A DNA stretch of 64,000 nt from Paraburkholderia podalyriae (GTDB taxonomy: Bacteria > Pseudomonadota > Gammaproteobacteria > Burkholderiales > Burkholderiaceae): assembly GCF_014397785.1 (NCBI RefSeq), contig NZ_VZQQ01000032.1, positions 1-64,000 of the forward strand, in the 5' to 3' direction. Below, piece after piece: positions 26,785 to 36,051 of this stretch; positions within the stretch are counted from its first letter, which is position 1, and each line of letters begins with the position of its first letter. Position numbers and translations under genes: made by a program. The notes below the pieces were generated by a model. It was not told where the DNA came from. It did not search any database and saw only the letters and a list, made by a program, of their open reading frames with translations.

Positions 26785-28358
26785 TCGGCGTCGCGTTTCC
26801 CGACGCCCGAGCCGACGCCGGCCAATACGTGCTGGCGGCGCTGCGGCGCTCGGTCAGCGTGACCCAGGCGCAGGCGATCACGCGCAATATGCTGCACGAG
26901 ATCGCGCCCGACGTCGTGGTCGCCGTCGACGCGCCCGACGCGTGGAGCGCCGACCTGATCGCGTTCGTGAATGCACGGCCGCGCAAGCTGATCGTGTTCG
27001 GCCATATGCCGATCGCGCTCGCGGACTATCTGCGTTATCGGCCCGCGGCCTTGCCGCCCGAACTTGCAGCGGCGAGCCGCAGCGCATCGGCGCCTTCCGG
27101 CGAGTCGCGCGAAAGCGCGGCGGCGGTGCGCTACGGCGCGCTCGCGCAGACGCTCGGCGGCGCGGCATGGCATCGCCCGTTCGAGCGCTTCGATTTCACC
27201 GACGAATGGAACAACCTCGGCTACGGCGCGATTCGCGCCGACGGCTCGATTTGGGCGCTCTCGGAAGCGCCCGACGTACCTGCCGAAGCGGAACTGGCCT
27301 CGGTCGTCGTGAACGGCGATCGGCAGTTCGCGTACGCGGCGCTGTGGGATGCCGGCGCATCGGGCGTGCTGTGGTTCAACCGGCCGGTCGGCCCGTGCGA
27401 TTCGTTCGAATGGCGCCTCGTCGAGCAGTTCCTGTGCGGCTACCGGGGCGATGCGCTGCCGTGTCAGCCGGTGCTGAGCGAACTGCCGTGGGGCTACGAC
27501 GCGGCGATCACGTCGCGGCTCGATTGCGACGAGGACGTCGAATCGGCGCGTCCGCTATGGCACGCGTATCAGCGGCTCGGCGTGCCGTTCACGCTCGCGG
27601 TGCATACGCACAACCTGCAGCGCGGCGGCCAGCACGACATCCTGCGCGAGCTGCTCGCCGACCGGCAGCAGGGCGCGGTGCTGTCGCACACGGCGACGCA
27701 CTCGCCGAACTGGGGCGGCAGCTACGACACCGCGCTCGCGGAAGGCGCGCAATCGGCCGAACTGCTCGAACACGCGACCGGCGTGCCGGTGCGCTACGCG
27801 GTGTCGCCGTTTCACCAGTCGCCGCCGTACGCGATGCTCGGCCTGATCGACGCGGGCTACGCGGGCTGCATCGGCGGCATCATCCGCAACGATCCCGAGT
27901 TTCTGAGTGCGCGCGGCGGCGCGTTGGCGGGACTGCCGGCGGGTTTCGTCGGCCATAGTCAGCAGTGCATGCTGCACGGCGACTGCATGCTGAAAGAGGG
28001 CGACCCGCTCGCGATCTTCAAGCAGGCCTTCGACACCGCGTACGCGACCAACACGCTGTTCGGCTATCTCGACCATCCGTTCTCCGAGCGCTACGCGTAC
28101 GGCTGGTCCGGCGAGGCGGCGCGCATCGACGCGCACGAACGGTTCATCGCCTACATGCGCGGCAAGGCGCAACGGCCGCTGTTCCTGCACGAGGAAGCCG
28201 CGCTCGATTTCCTGCGCTTCCGGTCGTTCGCGCGGATCGTCGAACACGACGGCGCATTCAGCGTCGTCACGCCATATGCCGACACGACGCCGCTCGCGCT
28301 CGGCGTCGAGTTCCGGGGCGCTCATACCAAGGTCGAGGCGGGGAAAGCACTGCAATGA
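26781..28358 (+). CDS. polysaccharide deacetylase family (NodB-type) protein
   Basis: 525 residues, long for the family. The C-terminal half holds likely metal ligands: SRLDCDED near residue 245 (catalytic and metal Asp) and SHTATHSPNWG near 300 (HxxxH). The first 200 residues are unassigned. CE4 enzymes remove N-acetyl or related groups from polysaccharide. There is no signal peptide, so action on a cytoplasmic lipid- or nucleotide-linked sugar is likely. Start overlaps the capK-like stop and the end overlaps wecB. Confidence 0.72.
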   Translation: MIGVAFPDARADAGQYVLAALRRSVSVTQAQAITRNMLHEIAPDVVVAVDAPDAWSADLIAFVNARPRKLIVFGHMPIALADYLRYRPAALPPELAAASRSASAPSGESRESAAAVRYGALAQTLGGAAWHRPFERFDFTDEWNNLGYGAIRADGSIWALSEAPDVPAEAELASVVVNGDRQFAYAALWDAGASGVLWFNRPVGPCDSFEWRLVEQFLCGYRGDALPCQPVLSELPWGYDAAITSRLDCDEDVESARPLWHAYQRLGVPFTLAVHTHNLQRGGQHDILRELLADRQQGAVLSHTATHSPNWGGSYDTALAEGAQSAELLEHATGVPVRYAVSPFHQSPPYAMLGLIDAGYAGCIGGIIRNDPEFLSARGGALAGLPAGFVGHSQQCMLHGDCMLKEGDPLAIFKQAFDTAYATNTLFGYLDHPFSERYAYGWSGEAARIDAHERFIAYMRGKAQRPLFLHEEAALDFLRFRSFARIVEHDGAFSVVTPYADTTPLALGVEFRGAHTKVEAGKALQ

Positions 28359-29476
28359 AAGTCATGGTGGTGATGGGCACGCGGCCCGAGGTGATCAAGC
28401 TCGCACCGCTCGTGCGAGCGCTGCGCAGCGAGTTCGACACGATCGTCTGCGCGAGCGGACAGCACAAGGACATGGCTGCGCAGGCGCTCGAATTCTTCGG
28501 CATCGAACCGGACATCACGCTCGAAACGATGCACCCTGGCCAATCGCTGAATGCGCTCGCGTCGCGCCTGATCGCCGCGCTCGACCGCGCGCTCGACGAA
28601 ACGCGTCCAGACTGGGTGATCGTGCAGGGCGACACGACGACCGCGTTCTGCGCGGGCTTCGCGGCGTTCCAACGCGGCATTCGCGTCGGTCACGTCGAGG
28701 CGGGGCTGCGCACCGGCGATCTCACGAGTCCGTTTCCCGAGGAAGCGAACCGCAGCCTGCTCGGTCGCATCGCGACGCTGCATTTCGCGCCGACCTCGCG
28801 CGCGCGTGACAGCCTGCTTGCTGAAGGGGTCGCGGCGGAGAAGATCGTCGTAACCGGCAACACGGTCGTCGATGCGATCGGCGAAGTGCGCGCGAGCTGG
28901 AACGTCACGCCTGCGGCGAGTCCGCTGCCCGCATGGCACGGCGCGCAGCAGCAGCACGTGCTGGTCACGTGCCATCGCCGCGAGAATTTCGGCGACGTGC
29001 TGCAGGACATTTGCCGCGTGCTGCGCGATCTATGTCAGCGCTATAGCGACTACCGCTGGGTGTTCCCCGTGCACCTGAACCCGGCCGTCCGCGAGCCCGT
29101 GCATCGCGAGCTCGATGGCATCCCGAACCTCGCGCTGATCGAGCCGGTCGACTATCCGACGAGCCTTTATCTGATTAGCGGCAGCGCCGTCGTGGTCAGC
29201 GATTCGGGCGGCATCCAGGAAGAAGCGCCGACCTTCGGCGTGCCGGTCGTCGTGATGCGCAATCACACCGAGCGTCGCGAAGGCGTCGACGCCGGCTTCG
29301 CGACGCTCGCGGGCCAGAGCGCCGCGAGCATCGAAAGCGCGGTGATCGGCTGGCTCGACGATCCCGCGCGGCGCGCCGCGCTGCGCGATCGCGCCAATCC
29401 GTATGGCGACGGGCTGGCGTCGCGGCGCATCGTCGACAGCTTGCGCGGCCGACCGGTCGAGGTGTTCGTTGGTTGA
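28355..29476 (+). CDS. wecB: UDP-N-acetylglucosamine 2-epimerase (non-hydrolysing)
   Basis: 373 residues. Makes UDP-ManNAc. MGTRPEVIKLAPLVRAL at the start, VQGDTTTAF, GHVEAGLRTGD and VSDSGGIQEEAPTFG VPV near 290 are the hallmarks. It shares a four-base ATGA overlap with the deacetylase. No wecC dehydrogenase is visible in the window, so ManNAc itself rather than ManNAcA is the likely product. Confidence 0.94.
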   Translation: MKVMVVMGTRPEVIKLAPLVRALRSEFDTIVCASGQHKDMAAQALEFFGIEPDITLETMHPGQSLNALASRLIAALDRALDETRPDWVIVQGDTTTAFCAGFAAFQRGIRVGHVEAGLRTGDLTSPFPEEANRSLLGRIATLHFAPTSRARDSLLAEGVAAEKIVVTGNTVVDAIGEVRASWNVTPAASPLPAWHGAQQQHVLVTCHRRENFGDVLQDICRVLRDLCQRYSDYRWVFPVHLNPAVREPVHRELDGIPNLALIEPVDYPTSLYLISGSAVVVSDSGGIQEEAPTFGVPVVVMRNHTERREGVDAGFATLAGQSAASIESAVIGWLDDPARRAALRDRANPYGDGLASRRIVDSLRGRPVEVFVG

Positions 29477-29480
29477 CGGC

Positions 29481-30722
29481 GTGAACCCCGTGCTTGCCCC
29501 GCAAGACTGCGTGCTCTTTTCGACCGCCGACTGGGACGAGCCGTACTGGACCAACAAGCAGCACACGGCGAGCATCCTCGCCGCGCGCGGCTGGCGGATT
29601 CTGTATGTGGAAAGCGTCGGATTCCGCTCGCCGAAAGTGGCCAGCGGCCGCGACTGGTCGCGACTGTGGCGGCGCCTGTGGCGCGGCGTGCAGTCGCTCG
29701 TGCTCGGGCCGCCGCGCCGCGCCGACAACATCTGGGTGCTGTCGCCGCTGATGGTGCCGGCGGGGCATCATCTGCCGTTCGTGCGCTCGCTGAACCAGGC
29801 GATGCTGCGCTTTTCGGTGAACCGCTTCGCGAGGTCGCATCGCTACGACGAGCCGGTCGTGTGGACGTACCACCCGTACATGCTCGATGCGATCGCGACG
29901 TTGCCGCGCGGGCCGCTCGTCTACCACTGCGTGGACGATATCGCGGCGATTCCGGGCGTCGACGTCGATGCGTTCCGCAACGCGCAACGCGACCTGCTCG
30001 GCCGCTGCGAGGCGGTGTTTACGACCGCGCAATCGCTGAAGGACGTGTGCCTGCCGTTCAATCCCAATACGCATTTCTTCGGCAACGTCGTCGATGAAGC
30101 GCACTTCGGCGCAGCGCGCGCGGACGGCCCGTTGCCCGCCGAGCTCGCCGCGATCGACGAGCCGCGGCTCGTGTATCACGGCGTGCTGTCGGACTTCAAG
30201 GTCGACCTGCCGCTGCTGCTGCAAACCGCGCAGGCGCGGCCGCGCTGGCAATGGGTGATCATCGGCGAGGAGCGCGAAGGACAGCGCAGCGACCTGCTCG
30301 CGCAGCTCAAGCGTCTGCCGAATGTGCATCTGCTCGGCTACCGGCCGTATCGCGTGCTGCCGCAGTATCTGCGCGGCATGCGGGTCGGCGTGCTGCCGAC
30401 GTTGATCAACGAGTACACGCACTCGATGTTTCCGATGAAGTTCTACGAATATCTCGCGGCCGGTCTGCCGGTCGTATCGACGCCGCTCGATTTCGCGAAA
30501 GAGCCGCGCGCCGGGCTCGAAGTGGGCGGCGATGCCGACACGTTCATCACGGGGATCGAAAGGCAACTGGCACGCGGCAAGCTGAGCGCGGAAGAAGCGC
30601 GCGCGGCGGTTGGCGAAAATACGTGGGAGGCACGGCTCGACAAGATGCTGGCCATCACGTTCCACTGCCGCCAGGCGGACGGCAGCAGCGCGCAGCAGCA
30701 CGGCGCGGAGGTGCGCACGTGA
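29481..30722 (+). CDS. glycosyltransferase, TuaH-like (GT4-type fold)
   Basis: 413 residues from the GTG just after the wecB stop. There is no signal peptide. It has a Rossmann-type GT-B layout: the donor half has LVYHGVLSDFKVD, WQWVIIGEE, LGYRPYRVLPQYLRGMRVGVLPTLIN and MFPMKFYEYLAAGLPVVSTPL with the E-x7-E-like EYLAAGLP segment. The N-terminus CVLFSTADWDEPYWTNKQH resembles TuaH-like transferases of surface polymers. The sugar is unknown. It overlaps the next gene by four bases. Confidence 0.82.
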   Translation: MNPVLAPQDCVLFSTADWDEPYWTNKQHTASILAARGWRILYVESVGFRSPKVASGRDWSRLWRRLWRGVQSLVLGPPRRADNIWVLSPLMVPAGHHLPFVRSLNQAMLRFSVNRFARSHRYDEPVVWTYHPYMLDAIATLPRGPLVYHCVDDIAAIPGVDVDAFRNAQRDLLGRCEAVFTTAQSLKDVCLPFNPNTHFFGNVVDEAHFGAARADGPLPAELAAIDEPRLVYHGVLSDFKVDLPLLLQTAQARPRWQWVIIGEEREGQRSDLLAQLKRLPNVHLLGYRPYRVLPQYLRGMRVGVLPTLINEYTHSMFPMKFYEYLAAGLPVVSTPLDFAKEPRAGLEVGGDADTFITGIERQLARGKLSAEEARAAVGENTWEARLDKMLAITFHCRQADGSSAQQHGAEVRT

Positions 30723-31852
30723 GGGTCGTTCATGTGTATCGCACGTACTTTCCCGACCCGCCTGGCGGCCTGCAGGAAGCGATCCGCCAGATTGCGCTAT
30801 CGACGCGCGAGCGCGGCGTCGAACCGCGCATCCTGACCCTGTCGCCGTGCCCGACGCCGACCGTCGTCGAACGTCCCGAAGGGCAGGTGGTGCGCGAGAA
30901 ATCGTGGGCGGCGCCGGCATCGTGCGATCTCGGCGGTCCGTGCGCGGTGATGAAGTATCGCGAGATGGCCGACTGGGCCGACGTCGTGCACTTCCATTTT
31001 CCGTGGCCGTTCGCCGATGTATTGCACCTGCTCGGACGCACGAACAAGCCGACGGTAATGACGTATCACTCCGACATCGTGCGGCAGAAGCTGCTCGGCG
31101 CCGTCTATGGACCGCTGATGCGGCGCACGCTGCGCAGCATGTCCGCCGTGGTCGCGACGTCGCCGGCCTATGCGCGGACCAGCGAGGCGCTCGCCGCCTG
31201 CGTGTCGAAGGAGCGGCTGAAGACGATTCCGCTGGGCATCATCGACTATCGCGACGAGCCGCAGCCGCTCGACGCGCAGCGCAAGCTCGAGAGCCGGCTC
31301 GGTCTGGCGCCAGGCGAGCCTTATTTTCTGGCGCTCGGCGTGTTGCGCTACTACAAGGGGCTGCACACGCTCGTCGAGGCAGCCCGGCATGTGCGGGCGA
31401 AAATCGTCATCGCGGGCTCGGGACCGGAGCGCGAGCGGCTCGCCGCATTGGCGCGGGAGCATGGCGCGAGCAACGTCGTGTTTGCCGGGCAGGTCACGCA
31501 TGACGAAAAGGTCGCGCTGCTCAAGGGCTGTCGCGCGATGGTGCTGCCCTCGCATTTGCGCTCCGAAGCGTTCGGGATGGTGCTGGTCGAAGCAGCGATG
31601 TTCGGCAAGCCGATGGTGTGCTGCGAGGTGGGGTCCGGGACTTCGTTCGTGAACGAGGATGGGGTGACGGGGTTTGTCGTGCCGCCCGAGGCGCCCGAAC
31701 CGCTGGTCGCCGCGATCAACCGGCTGGCGCTCGATGAAGCGCTTGCGCGCGGTATGGGGGCGGCGGCGCGGGAACGGTATGAGCGGTTGTTTTCGGGGCC
31801 GGCGTTGGGAAGCGCATATAAATCGCTGTATGAACAGGTATTGTGTTCGTGA
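30719..31852 (+). CDS. glycosyltransferase family 4
   Basis: 377 residues from GTG 30719 behind gcggaggt. GT-B fold: N-terminal FPDPPGGLQEAI (acceptor side), then LALGVLRYYKGLHTLVEAA, IAGSGPERERL, SHLRSEAFGMVLVEAAMFGKPMV with E-x7-E (about 270-285). It transfers an activated hexose to the growing glycan. It is the last gene of the rml-to-GT run; a 117-base gap then precedes the arabinose-type cassette. Confidence 0.88.
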   Translation: MRVVHVYRTYFPDPPGGLQEAIRQIALSTRERGVEPRILTLSPCPTPTVVERPEGQVVREKSWAAPASCDLGGPCAVMKYREMADWADVVHFHFPWPFADVLHLLGRTNKPTVMTYHSDIVRQKLLGAVYGPLMRRTLRSMSAVVATSPAYARTSEALAACVSKERLKTIPLGIIDYRDEPQPLDAQRKLESRLGLAPGEPYFLALGVLRYYKGLHTLVEAARHVRAKIVIAGSGPERERLAALAREHGASNVVFAGQVTHDEKVALLKGCRAMVLPSHLRSEAFGMVLVEAAMFGKPMVCCEVGSGTSFVNEDGVTGFVVPPEAPEPLVAAINRLALDEALARGMGAAARERYERLFSGPALGSAYKSLYEQVLCS

Positions 31853-31969
31853 GTCGTTATTTCCTCGGTCCATTTCGCCCATACACTCGCGAGAAATCGG
31901 TAATATCTGCGCAAATTAGACGGGCACACTGCCTTCCACACTCTTTTCTGCCTTGCGGCGGCTCACTGA

Positions 31970-33394
31970 ATGAGTAGCAAACCCCTCGTTGTCGACCTTG
32001 ATGGAACACTCATTCGCTCGGACGTCCTGATTGAATGCGGGTTTGCTTTCACCAGATCTGCACCGCATCGGTTCTACGAGCCGTTTCTCTGGTTCCTGCG
32101 CGAGGGCAAAGCCGGACTCAAGGCCCGGTTGGCCGAAGCGACCGATATCGACGTCACCGTCCTGCCGTACGACGCCACGGTCATCGAGTGGCTGAAGGAG
32201 GAGCGGGCCGCCGGGCGTTCGCTCGTGCTCGCGACTGCTAGCCATGAACGCTACGCGAATGCGATTGCCGATCATCTTGGGCTCTTCGACAAAACGTTCG
32301 CCACGCATAGCGATATCAATCTGTCCGCGCATCGTAAGCGCGACAGGCTCGTGGCGGAGTTCGGCGAGCAAGGCTTCGACTATGCAGGCAATTCGCACGA
32401 CGATGTCGCGGTCTGGGCCGCCGCTGAGCGTGCCTATGTCATCAATCCGTCCAGCGGCGTAGAGCGCGCGGCGCGCAAGCAGGGCAACGTCGAGCGCGTC
32501 ATCGGCCAACGGTCCGCGTGGCCGAAGACGTGGGCAAAGTCGTTGCGACTGCATCAGTGGCTGAAAAATCTGCTGATCTTCGTGCCGCTGCTCGCGGCGC
32601 ATCAACTGTCGGACGCCGCGCTGGTCATTTCCGCGCTGCTCGCTTTTTTTGCCTTTGGTATCTGTGCATCGAGCGTCTACCTGTTGAACGACCTGCTCGA
32701 TCTCGAGGACGACCGGCATCATCCGACCAAGCGCAAACGCCCGCTTGCTTCGGGCGCGTTGCCGCTGGTTTGGGGCGCGGCGCTCTTTCCGGTTCTGCTG
32801 GTCGCGGGTGGTGCGATCGCGTGGCTCTGTCTGCCTCATAAATTCGCCCTGGTTTTGCTCGGCTATTACGTACTCACGCTGGCCTATTCTTTCCATCTGA
32901 AGCGGCGAGTCATGATGGACGTGGTCGTGCTGGCCTTGCTCTATACGACCCGGATCATCGCCGGAAGCGCAGCGATCGACGCGCGGCTCACCTTCTGGCT
33001 GCTGGCGTTTTCGATGTTCATTTTTCTCAGCCTTGCGCTCGTCAAGCGGTATGCGGAACTGCACGCGTTGAAGGAGCGCGGCCTCGCCAAGTCACGCGGC
33101 CGCGGCTATGTGGCGAGCGATCTGCCGTTGATTTCGTCGCTCGGCGCGGCCTCGGGCTATCTTTCCGTGCTGGTTCTCGCGCTTTATATCCAGGATGGCA
33201 ATACCACGAGCCTCTATCGGCATCCGCAGTACATCTGGCTGGCCTGTCCTCTGCTGCTTTATTGGGTGAGCCGCACATGGATCATCGCGCATCGCGGCTC
33301 CATGCATGACGACCCGATCGTATTCGCGGCCAAAGATCGGAGCAGCTGGCTGATCATGGCACTATGCGGCGCCGTGTTCTGGATGGCGACCTAG
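31970..33394 (+). CDS. HAD phosphatase-UbiA prenyltransferase fusion (DPPR synthase type)
   Basis: 474 residues. Residues 1-190 form a HAD phosphatase: VVDLDGTL (nucleophile Asp), LVLATASHE, a Lys in HRKRDRL, and AGNSHDDVAVW. Residues 190-474 form a membrane UbiA domain with RLHQWLKNLL, and NDLLDLEDDRHHPTKRKRP as the NDxxDxxxD motif, close to mycobacterial Rv3806c. That enzyme joins PRPP to polyprenyl phosphate, giving polyprenyl-phospho-5-phosphoribose; a separate phosphatase then removes the 5-phosphate. Here both steps appear fused, which is inference from domains and from the DprE1/E2 genes that follow by two bases. Confidence 0.88.
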   Translation: MSSKPLVVDLDGTLIRSDVLIECGFAFTRSAPHRFYEPFLWFLREGKAGLKARLAEATDIDVTVLPYDATVIEWLKEERAAGRSLVLATASHERYANAIADHLGLFDKTFATHSDINLSAHRKRDRLVAEFGEQGFDYAGNSHDDVAVWAAAERAYVINPSSGVERAARKQGNVERVIGQRSAWPKTWAKSLRLHQWLKNLLIFVPLLAAHQLSDAALVISALLAFFAFGICASSVYLLNDLLDLEDDRHHPTKRKRPLASGALPLVWGAALFPVLLVAGGAIAWLCLPHKFALVLLGYYVLTLAYSFHLKRRVMMDVVVLALLYTTRIIAGSAAIDARLTFWLLAFSMFIFLSLALVKRYAELHALKERGLAKSRGRGYVASDLPLISSLGAASGYLSVLVLALYIQDGNTTSLYRHPQYIWLACPLLLYWVSRTWIIAHRGSMHDDPIVFAAKDRSSWLIMALCGAVFWMAT

Positions 33395-33396
33395 CC

Positions 33397-34713
33397 ATGT
33401 CCAAAGTTCAGTCCTGGGGGCGCTATCCGTATGCGCTGCAAGATGCCCATCCGATCGCATGGCGTGATACGGCCGCGGCGGTATGGCGAAGTGTCGGCAG
33501 CGCGGAGCGCACGACCCTTGCCTTTGGCAATGGGCGCAGTTACGGCGACAGTTGCCTTGCGTCGTCAGGACACGTGGTCCACATGCTGCCGCTGGACCGG
33601 ATGATTCTGGCTGACTGGCAAAACGGCGTATTGCGTGCCGAACCAGGCATGACGCTCGAGCAGATTCTTGACGTGGCGATTCCACGTGGATGGATGTTGC
33701 CCGTCACGCCGGGGACGAAGTACGCGACGTTGGGCGGCGCAATTGCCAACGACGTGCACGGCAAGAATCATCATGTACGCGGCACTTTTGGCCGACACGT
33801 GCGGCGTTTCTCCCTACTGCGAAGCGACGGTACGCAGTTCGAATGTACGCCGGAATCGCACCCGGAGTTCTTCGCCGCAACGATTGGCGGCCTTGGCATG
33901 ACAGGGCTGATCACGTGGGCTGAAATCCAGTTGATACCGATCAAGTCGAGCATGCTCGACGTGACCAGCATCCGTTTTGCCAACCTCGACGAGTTCTTCG
34001 TGCTGTCCGAACGACTAGACGACCTGCATGAGTACAGCGTGGCCTGGGTGGACTGTCAGAGCCGCGATGCCGCGTTGGGCAGAGGCATCTTCATGGTCGG
34101 CGATCACGCTTCCGATGGGGGGCTCAAGGTCGGGCGCCGCAAGACGCGTACGGTGCCGTTCACGTCGCCGATCCCCGTTTTCAACCGGCTGACCCTGCGC
34201 GCCTTCAACGAGTTGTACTATAGGCGGCAACGCGCGGACGAGGTCCGTTCGACGGTCAGTTACGACTCGTACTTCTATCCGCTCGACAGCCTGCTCGAAT
34301 GGAACCGTATCTACGGCCGCTCGGGCTTTCAGCAGTATCAATGCGTGATACCGGCGCCCGTTGCGCGTGATGCGACGCGGGCCATTCTCGACGCGATTGC
34401 CCGCAGCGGCACGGGATCGATCCTTGCCGTGCTGAAGCGCTGCGGCGACATCAAATCGCCGGGCTTGCTGTCTTTTCCGCTCGAAGGCACATCGCTCGCG
34501 CTTGACTTCCCGCAGCGCGAGGAATCGAATCGCAAGCTCTTCGACCGGCTGGATGCGATCGTGCGCGAGAGCGGCGGCCGTTTGTATCCCGCCAAGGACG
34601 CGCATATGTCGGGCGAAGATTTTCGCGCTGCCTATCCGCAGTGGGAGCAGGTCGAAGCGCTGCGTGATCCGGCCTTGCTGTCACGCTTTTGGGAACGAAC
34701 CACTCGAGTATGA
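33397..34713 (+). CDS. dprE1: DprE1-like polyprenylphosphoryl-ribose 2'-oxidase (FAD)
   Basis: 438 residues against about 461 for mycobacterial DprE1. FAD-domain landmarks align: GNGRSYGDSCL, PVTPGTKYATLGGAIANDVHGKNHH (the HGKNHH core is identical), FFAATIGGLGMTGLI. Further on, YFYPLDSLLEWNRIYGRSGFQQYQ and GGRLYPAKDAH carry the lysine (K400) equivalent to mycobacterial K418. The position of the benzothiazinone target Cys387 aligns with Ala368 (SLALDFP versus NICVDFP). It oxidises the ribose C2' hydroxyl to the keto intermediate. Start ATG 33397 lies two bases after the UbiA stop. Confidence 0.92.
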   Translation: MSKVQSWGRYPYALQDAHPIAWRDTAAAVWRSVGSAERTTLAFGNGRSYGDSCLASSGHVVHMLPLDRMILADWQNGVLRAEPGMTLEQILDVAIPRGWMLPVTPGTKYATLGGAIANDVHGKNHHVRGTFGRHVRRFSLLRSDGTQFECTPESHPEFFAATIGGLGMTGLITWAEIQLIPIKSSMLDVTSIRFANLDEFFVLSERLDDLHEYSVAWVDCQSRDAALGRGIFMVGDHASDGGLKVGRRKTRTVPFTSPIPVFNRLTLRAFNELYYRRQRADEVRSTVSYDSYFYPLDSLLEWNRIYGRSGFQQYQCVIPAPVARDATRAILDAIARSGTGSILAVLKRCGDIKSPGLLSFPLEGTSLALDFPQREESNRKLFDRLDAIVRESGGRLYPAKDAHMSGEDFRAAYPQWEQVEALRDPALLSRFWERTTRV

Positions 34714-35450
34714 AAAACATCGTTATCGTTGGCGCCACTTCGGCGATCGCCATTGCCTGTGCACGGCAATGGGCAAAACAGGGCGCGCGGTTCTTTCTCG
34801 TCGCGCGCAACATGGAGCGCCTCCAGCAGGTTGCTGACGACCTCAAGGCACGTGGCGCGCAAGACGTGCTGTGCCAGCAATTGGACATCGATCAGCTTGG
34901 TGAACACGCCGCCATGATGCAGCGCTGCTCGGCCGAGTTCGGCGCGCTCGACATCGTGCTGGTGGCTCCCGGCACGCTGCCTGATCAGCAGGATTGCCAG
35001 AACGATGCCAACGTCGCAGTCCGAGAGTTCAACACCAATGCGGTCTCGATTATCGCGTTGCTGACGCGTTTTGCGAATGTGATCGAGCAGCAACGGCGCG
35101 GCACGATTGCGGTCATTTCGTCGGTGGCCGGCGATCGCGGTCGGCAGTCGAACTATCTGTACGGCAGCGCGAAAGCAGCGCTCTCCGCGTTTTGCGAGGG
35201 CCTACGGGCGCGCCTGTTCAAAGCGGGCGGGCACGTGGTGACGATCAAGCCTGGCTTTGTCGCTACGCCAATGACAGCGGGACTCCCTTTGCCGGGACCG
35301 CTTGTTGCCACGGCGGATAAGGTCGCAGGCGATATCGTGCGCGCGGTGGAAAAGGGCAGGGATGTCATTTATACCCCCTGGTTCTGGTGGGGCATCATGC
35401 TGATCATTCGCTCCATTCCTGGCCGCGTGTTCAAGCGGCTCTCGTTGTAA
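34710..35450 (+). CDS. dprE2: DprE2-like keto-ribose reductase (SDR)
   Basis: 246 residues. Classical short-chain dehydrogenase: VIVGATSAIAIACARQWAKQG nucleotide site, and SSVAGDRGRQSNYLYGSAKAAL with catalytic Ser and Y-x3-K near residue 155, very like mycobacterial DprE2. It reduces the 2'-keto intermediate from DprE1, completing ribose-to-arabinose epimerisation on the lipid carrier. The C-terminal WFWWGIMLIIRSIPG stretch may associate with the membrane. ATGA overlap with dprE1 indicates coupling. Confidence 0.92.
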   Translation: MKNIVIVGATSAIAIACARQWAKQGARFFLVARNMERLQQVADDLKARGAQDVLCQQLDIDQLGEHAAMMQRCSAEFGALDIVLVAPGTLPDQQDCQNDANVAVREFNTNAVSIIALLTRFANVIEQQRRGTIAVISSVAGDRGRQSNYLYGSAKAALSAFCEGLRARLFKAGGHVVTIKPGFVATPMTAGLPLPGPLVATADKVAGDIVRAVEKGRDVIYTPWFWWGIMLIIRSIPGRVFKRLSL

Positions 35451-35562
35451 TGCATTGCATGCATCGCGACCGGTCTGCCGTGCTCCACGGCAACCGTCGC
35501 CGCGCAGCGAGCGCATGGTGCGGCGAACGTTTGTCTGACCTTTCTGATTTGGTGTGCCTTTC

Positions 35563-35982
35563 GTGAACTCCTCGGCAACTTCCATGAGCGCGTCGCGCCT
35601 CGTGATTTTCTACGCGATATTCGCGGCGATTTCGATCGCCGCGAATATCGGTCTTCAGAAGCTCTCGCTGATGACCTATTCGGGAGCGTTCAGCGTGCCG
35701 CTGTCCGTGGTCGTCGGAACGGGTGGTGGGCTGGTGGTGAAGTTCGTACTCGACAAGCTCTGGATCTTCCGATACCGCCATCGCGATCTGTCGCACGGCA
35801 TACAGAGTTTTCTGCTGTATACGGTGATGGGGCTCGCAACTACCGCGATTTTCTGGGGCTTCGAGTTCGGCGCGGACGCGATCTATCACTCCGAGCCTGC
35901 CCGCTTTACGGGCGGCGTGATTGGACTCGTGATTGGTTACATCGTCAAATATCGGCTCGACAAGAAGTTCGTTTTTGCCTGA
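35563..35982 (+). CDS. GtrA-family membrane protein (candidate lipid-arabinose flippase)
   Basis: About 139 residues from GTG 35563; GTG 35554 and ATG 35584 are also possible and none has a clear ribosome binding site. Four membrane helices with the GtrA-like KFVLDKLWIFRYR loop near residue 60 and a mirrored KYRLDKKFVFA end, showing internal duplication. Family members flip polyprenyl-phospho-sugars; mycobacterial Rv3789, next to dprE1, is the analogous partner. Placement between dprE2 and a GT-C supports a role in presenting lipid-arabinose outside. Confidence 0.85.
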   Translation: MNSSATSMSASRLVIFYAIFAAISIAANIGLQKLSLMTYSGAFSVPLSVVVGTGGGLVVKFVLDKLWIFRYRHRDLSHGIQSFLLYTVMGLATTAIFWGFEFGADAIYHSEPARFTGGVIGLVIGYIVKYRLDKKFVFA

Positions 35983-36051
35983 TTCGGGCAATGCGTCGAT
36001 TTTTAGAAGTTGCGTCGCTGCTGGACGAGCGCAACCAGAACTTATTGGCCA

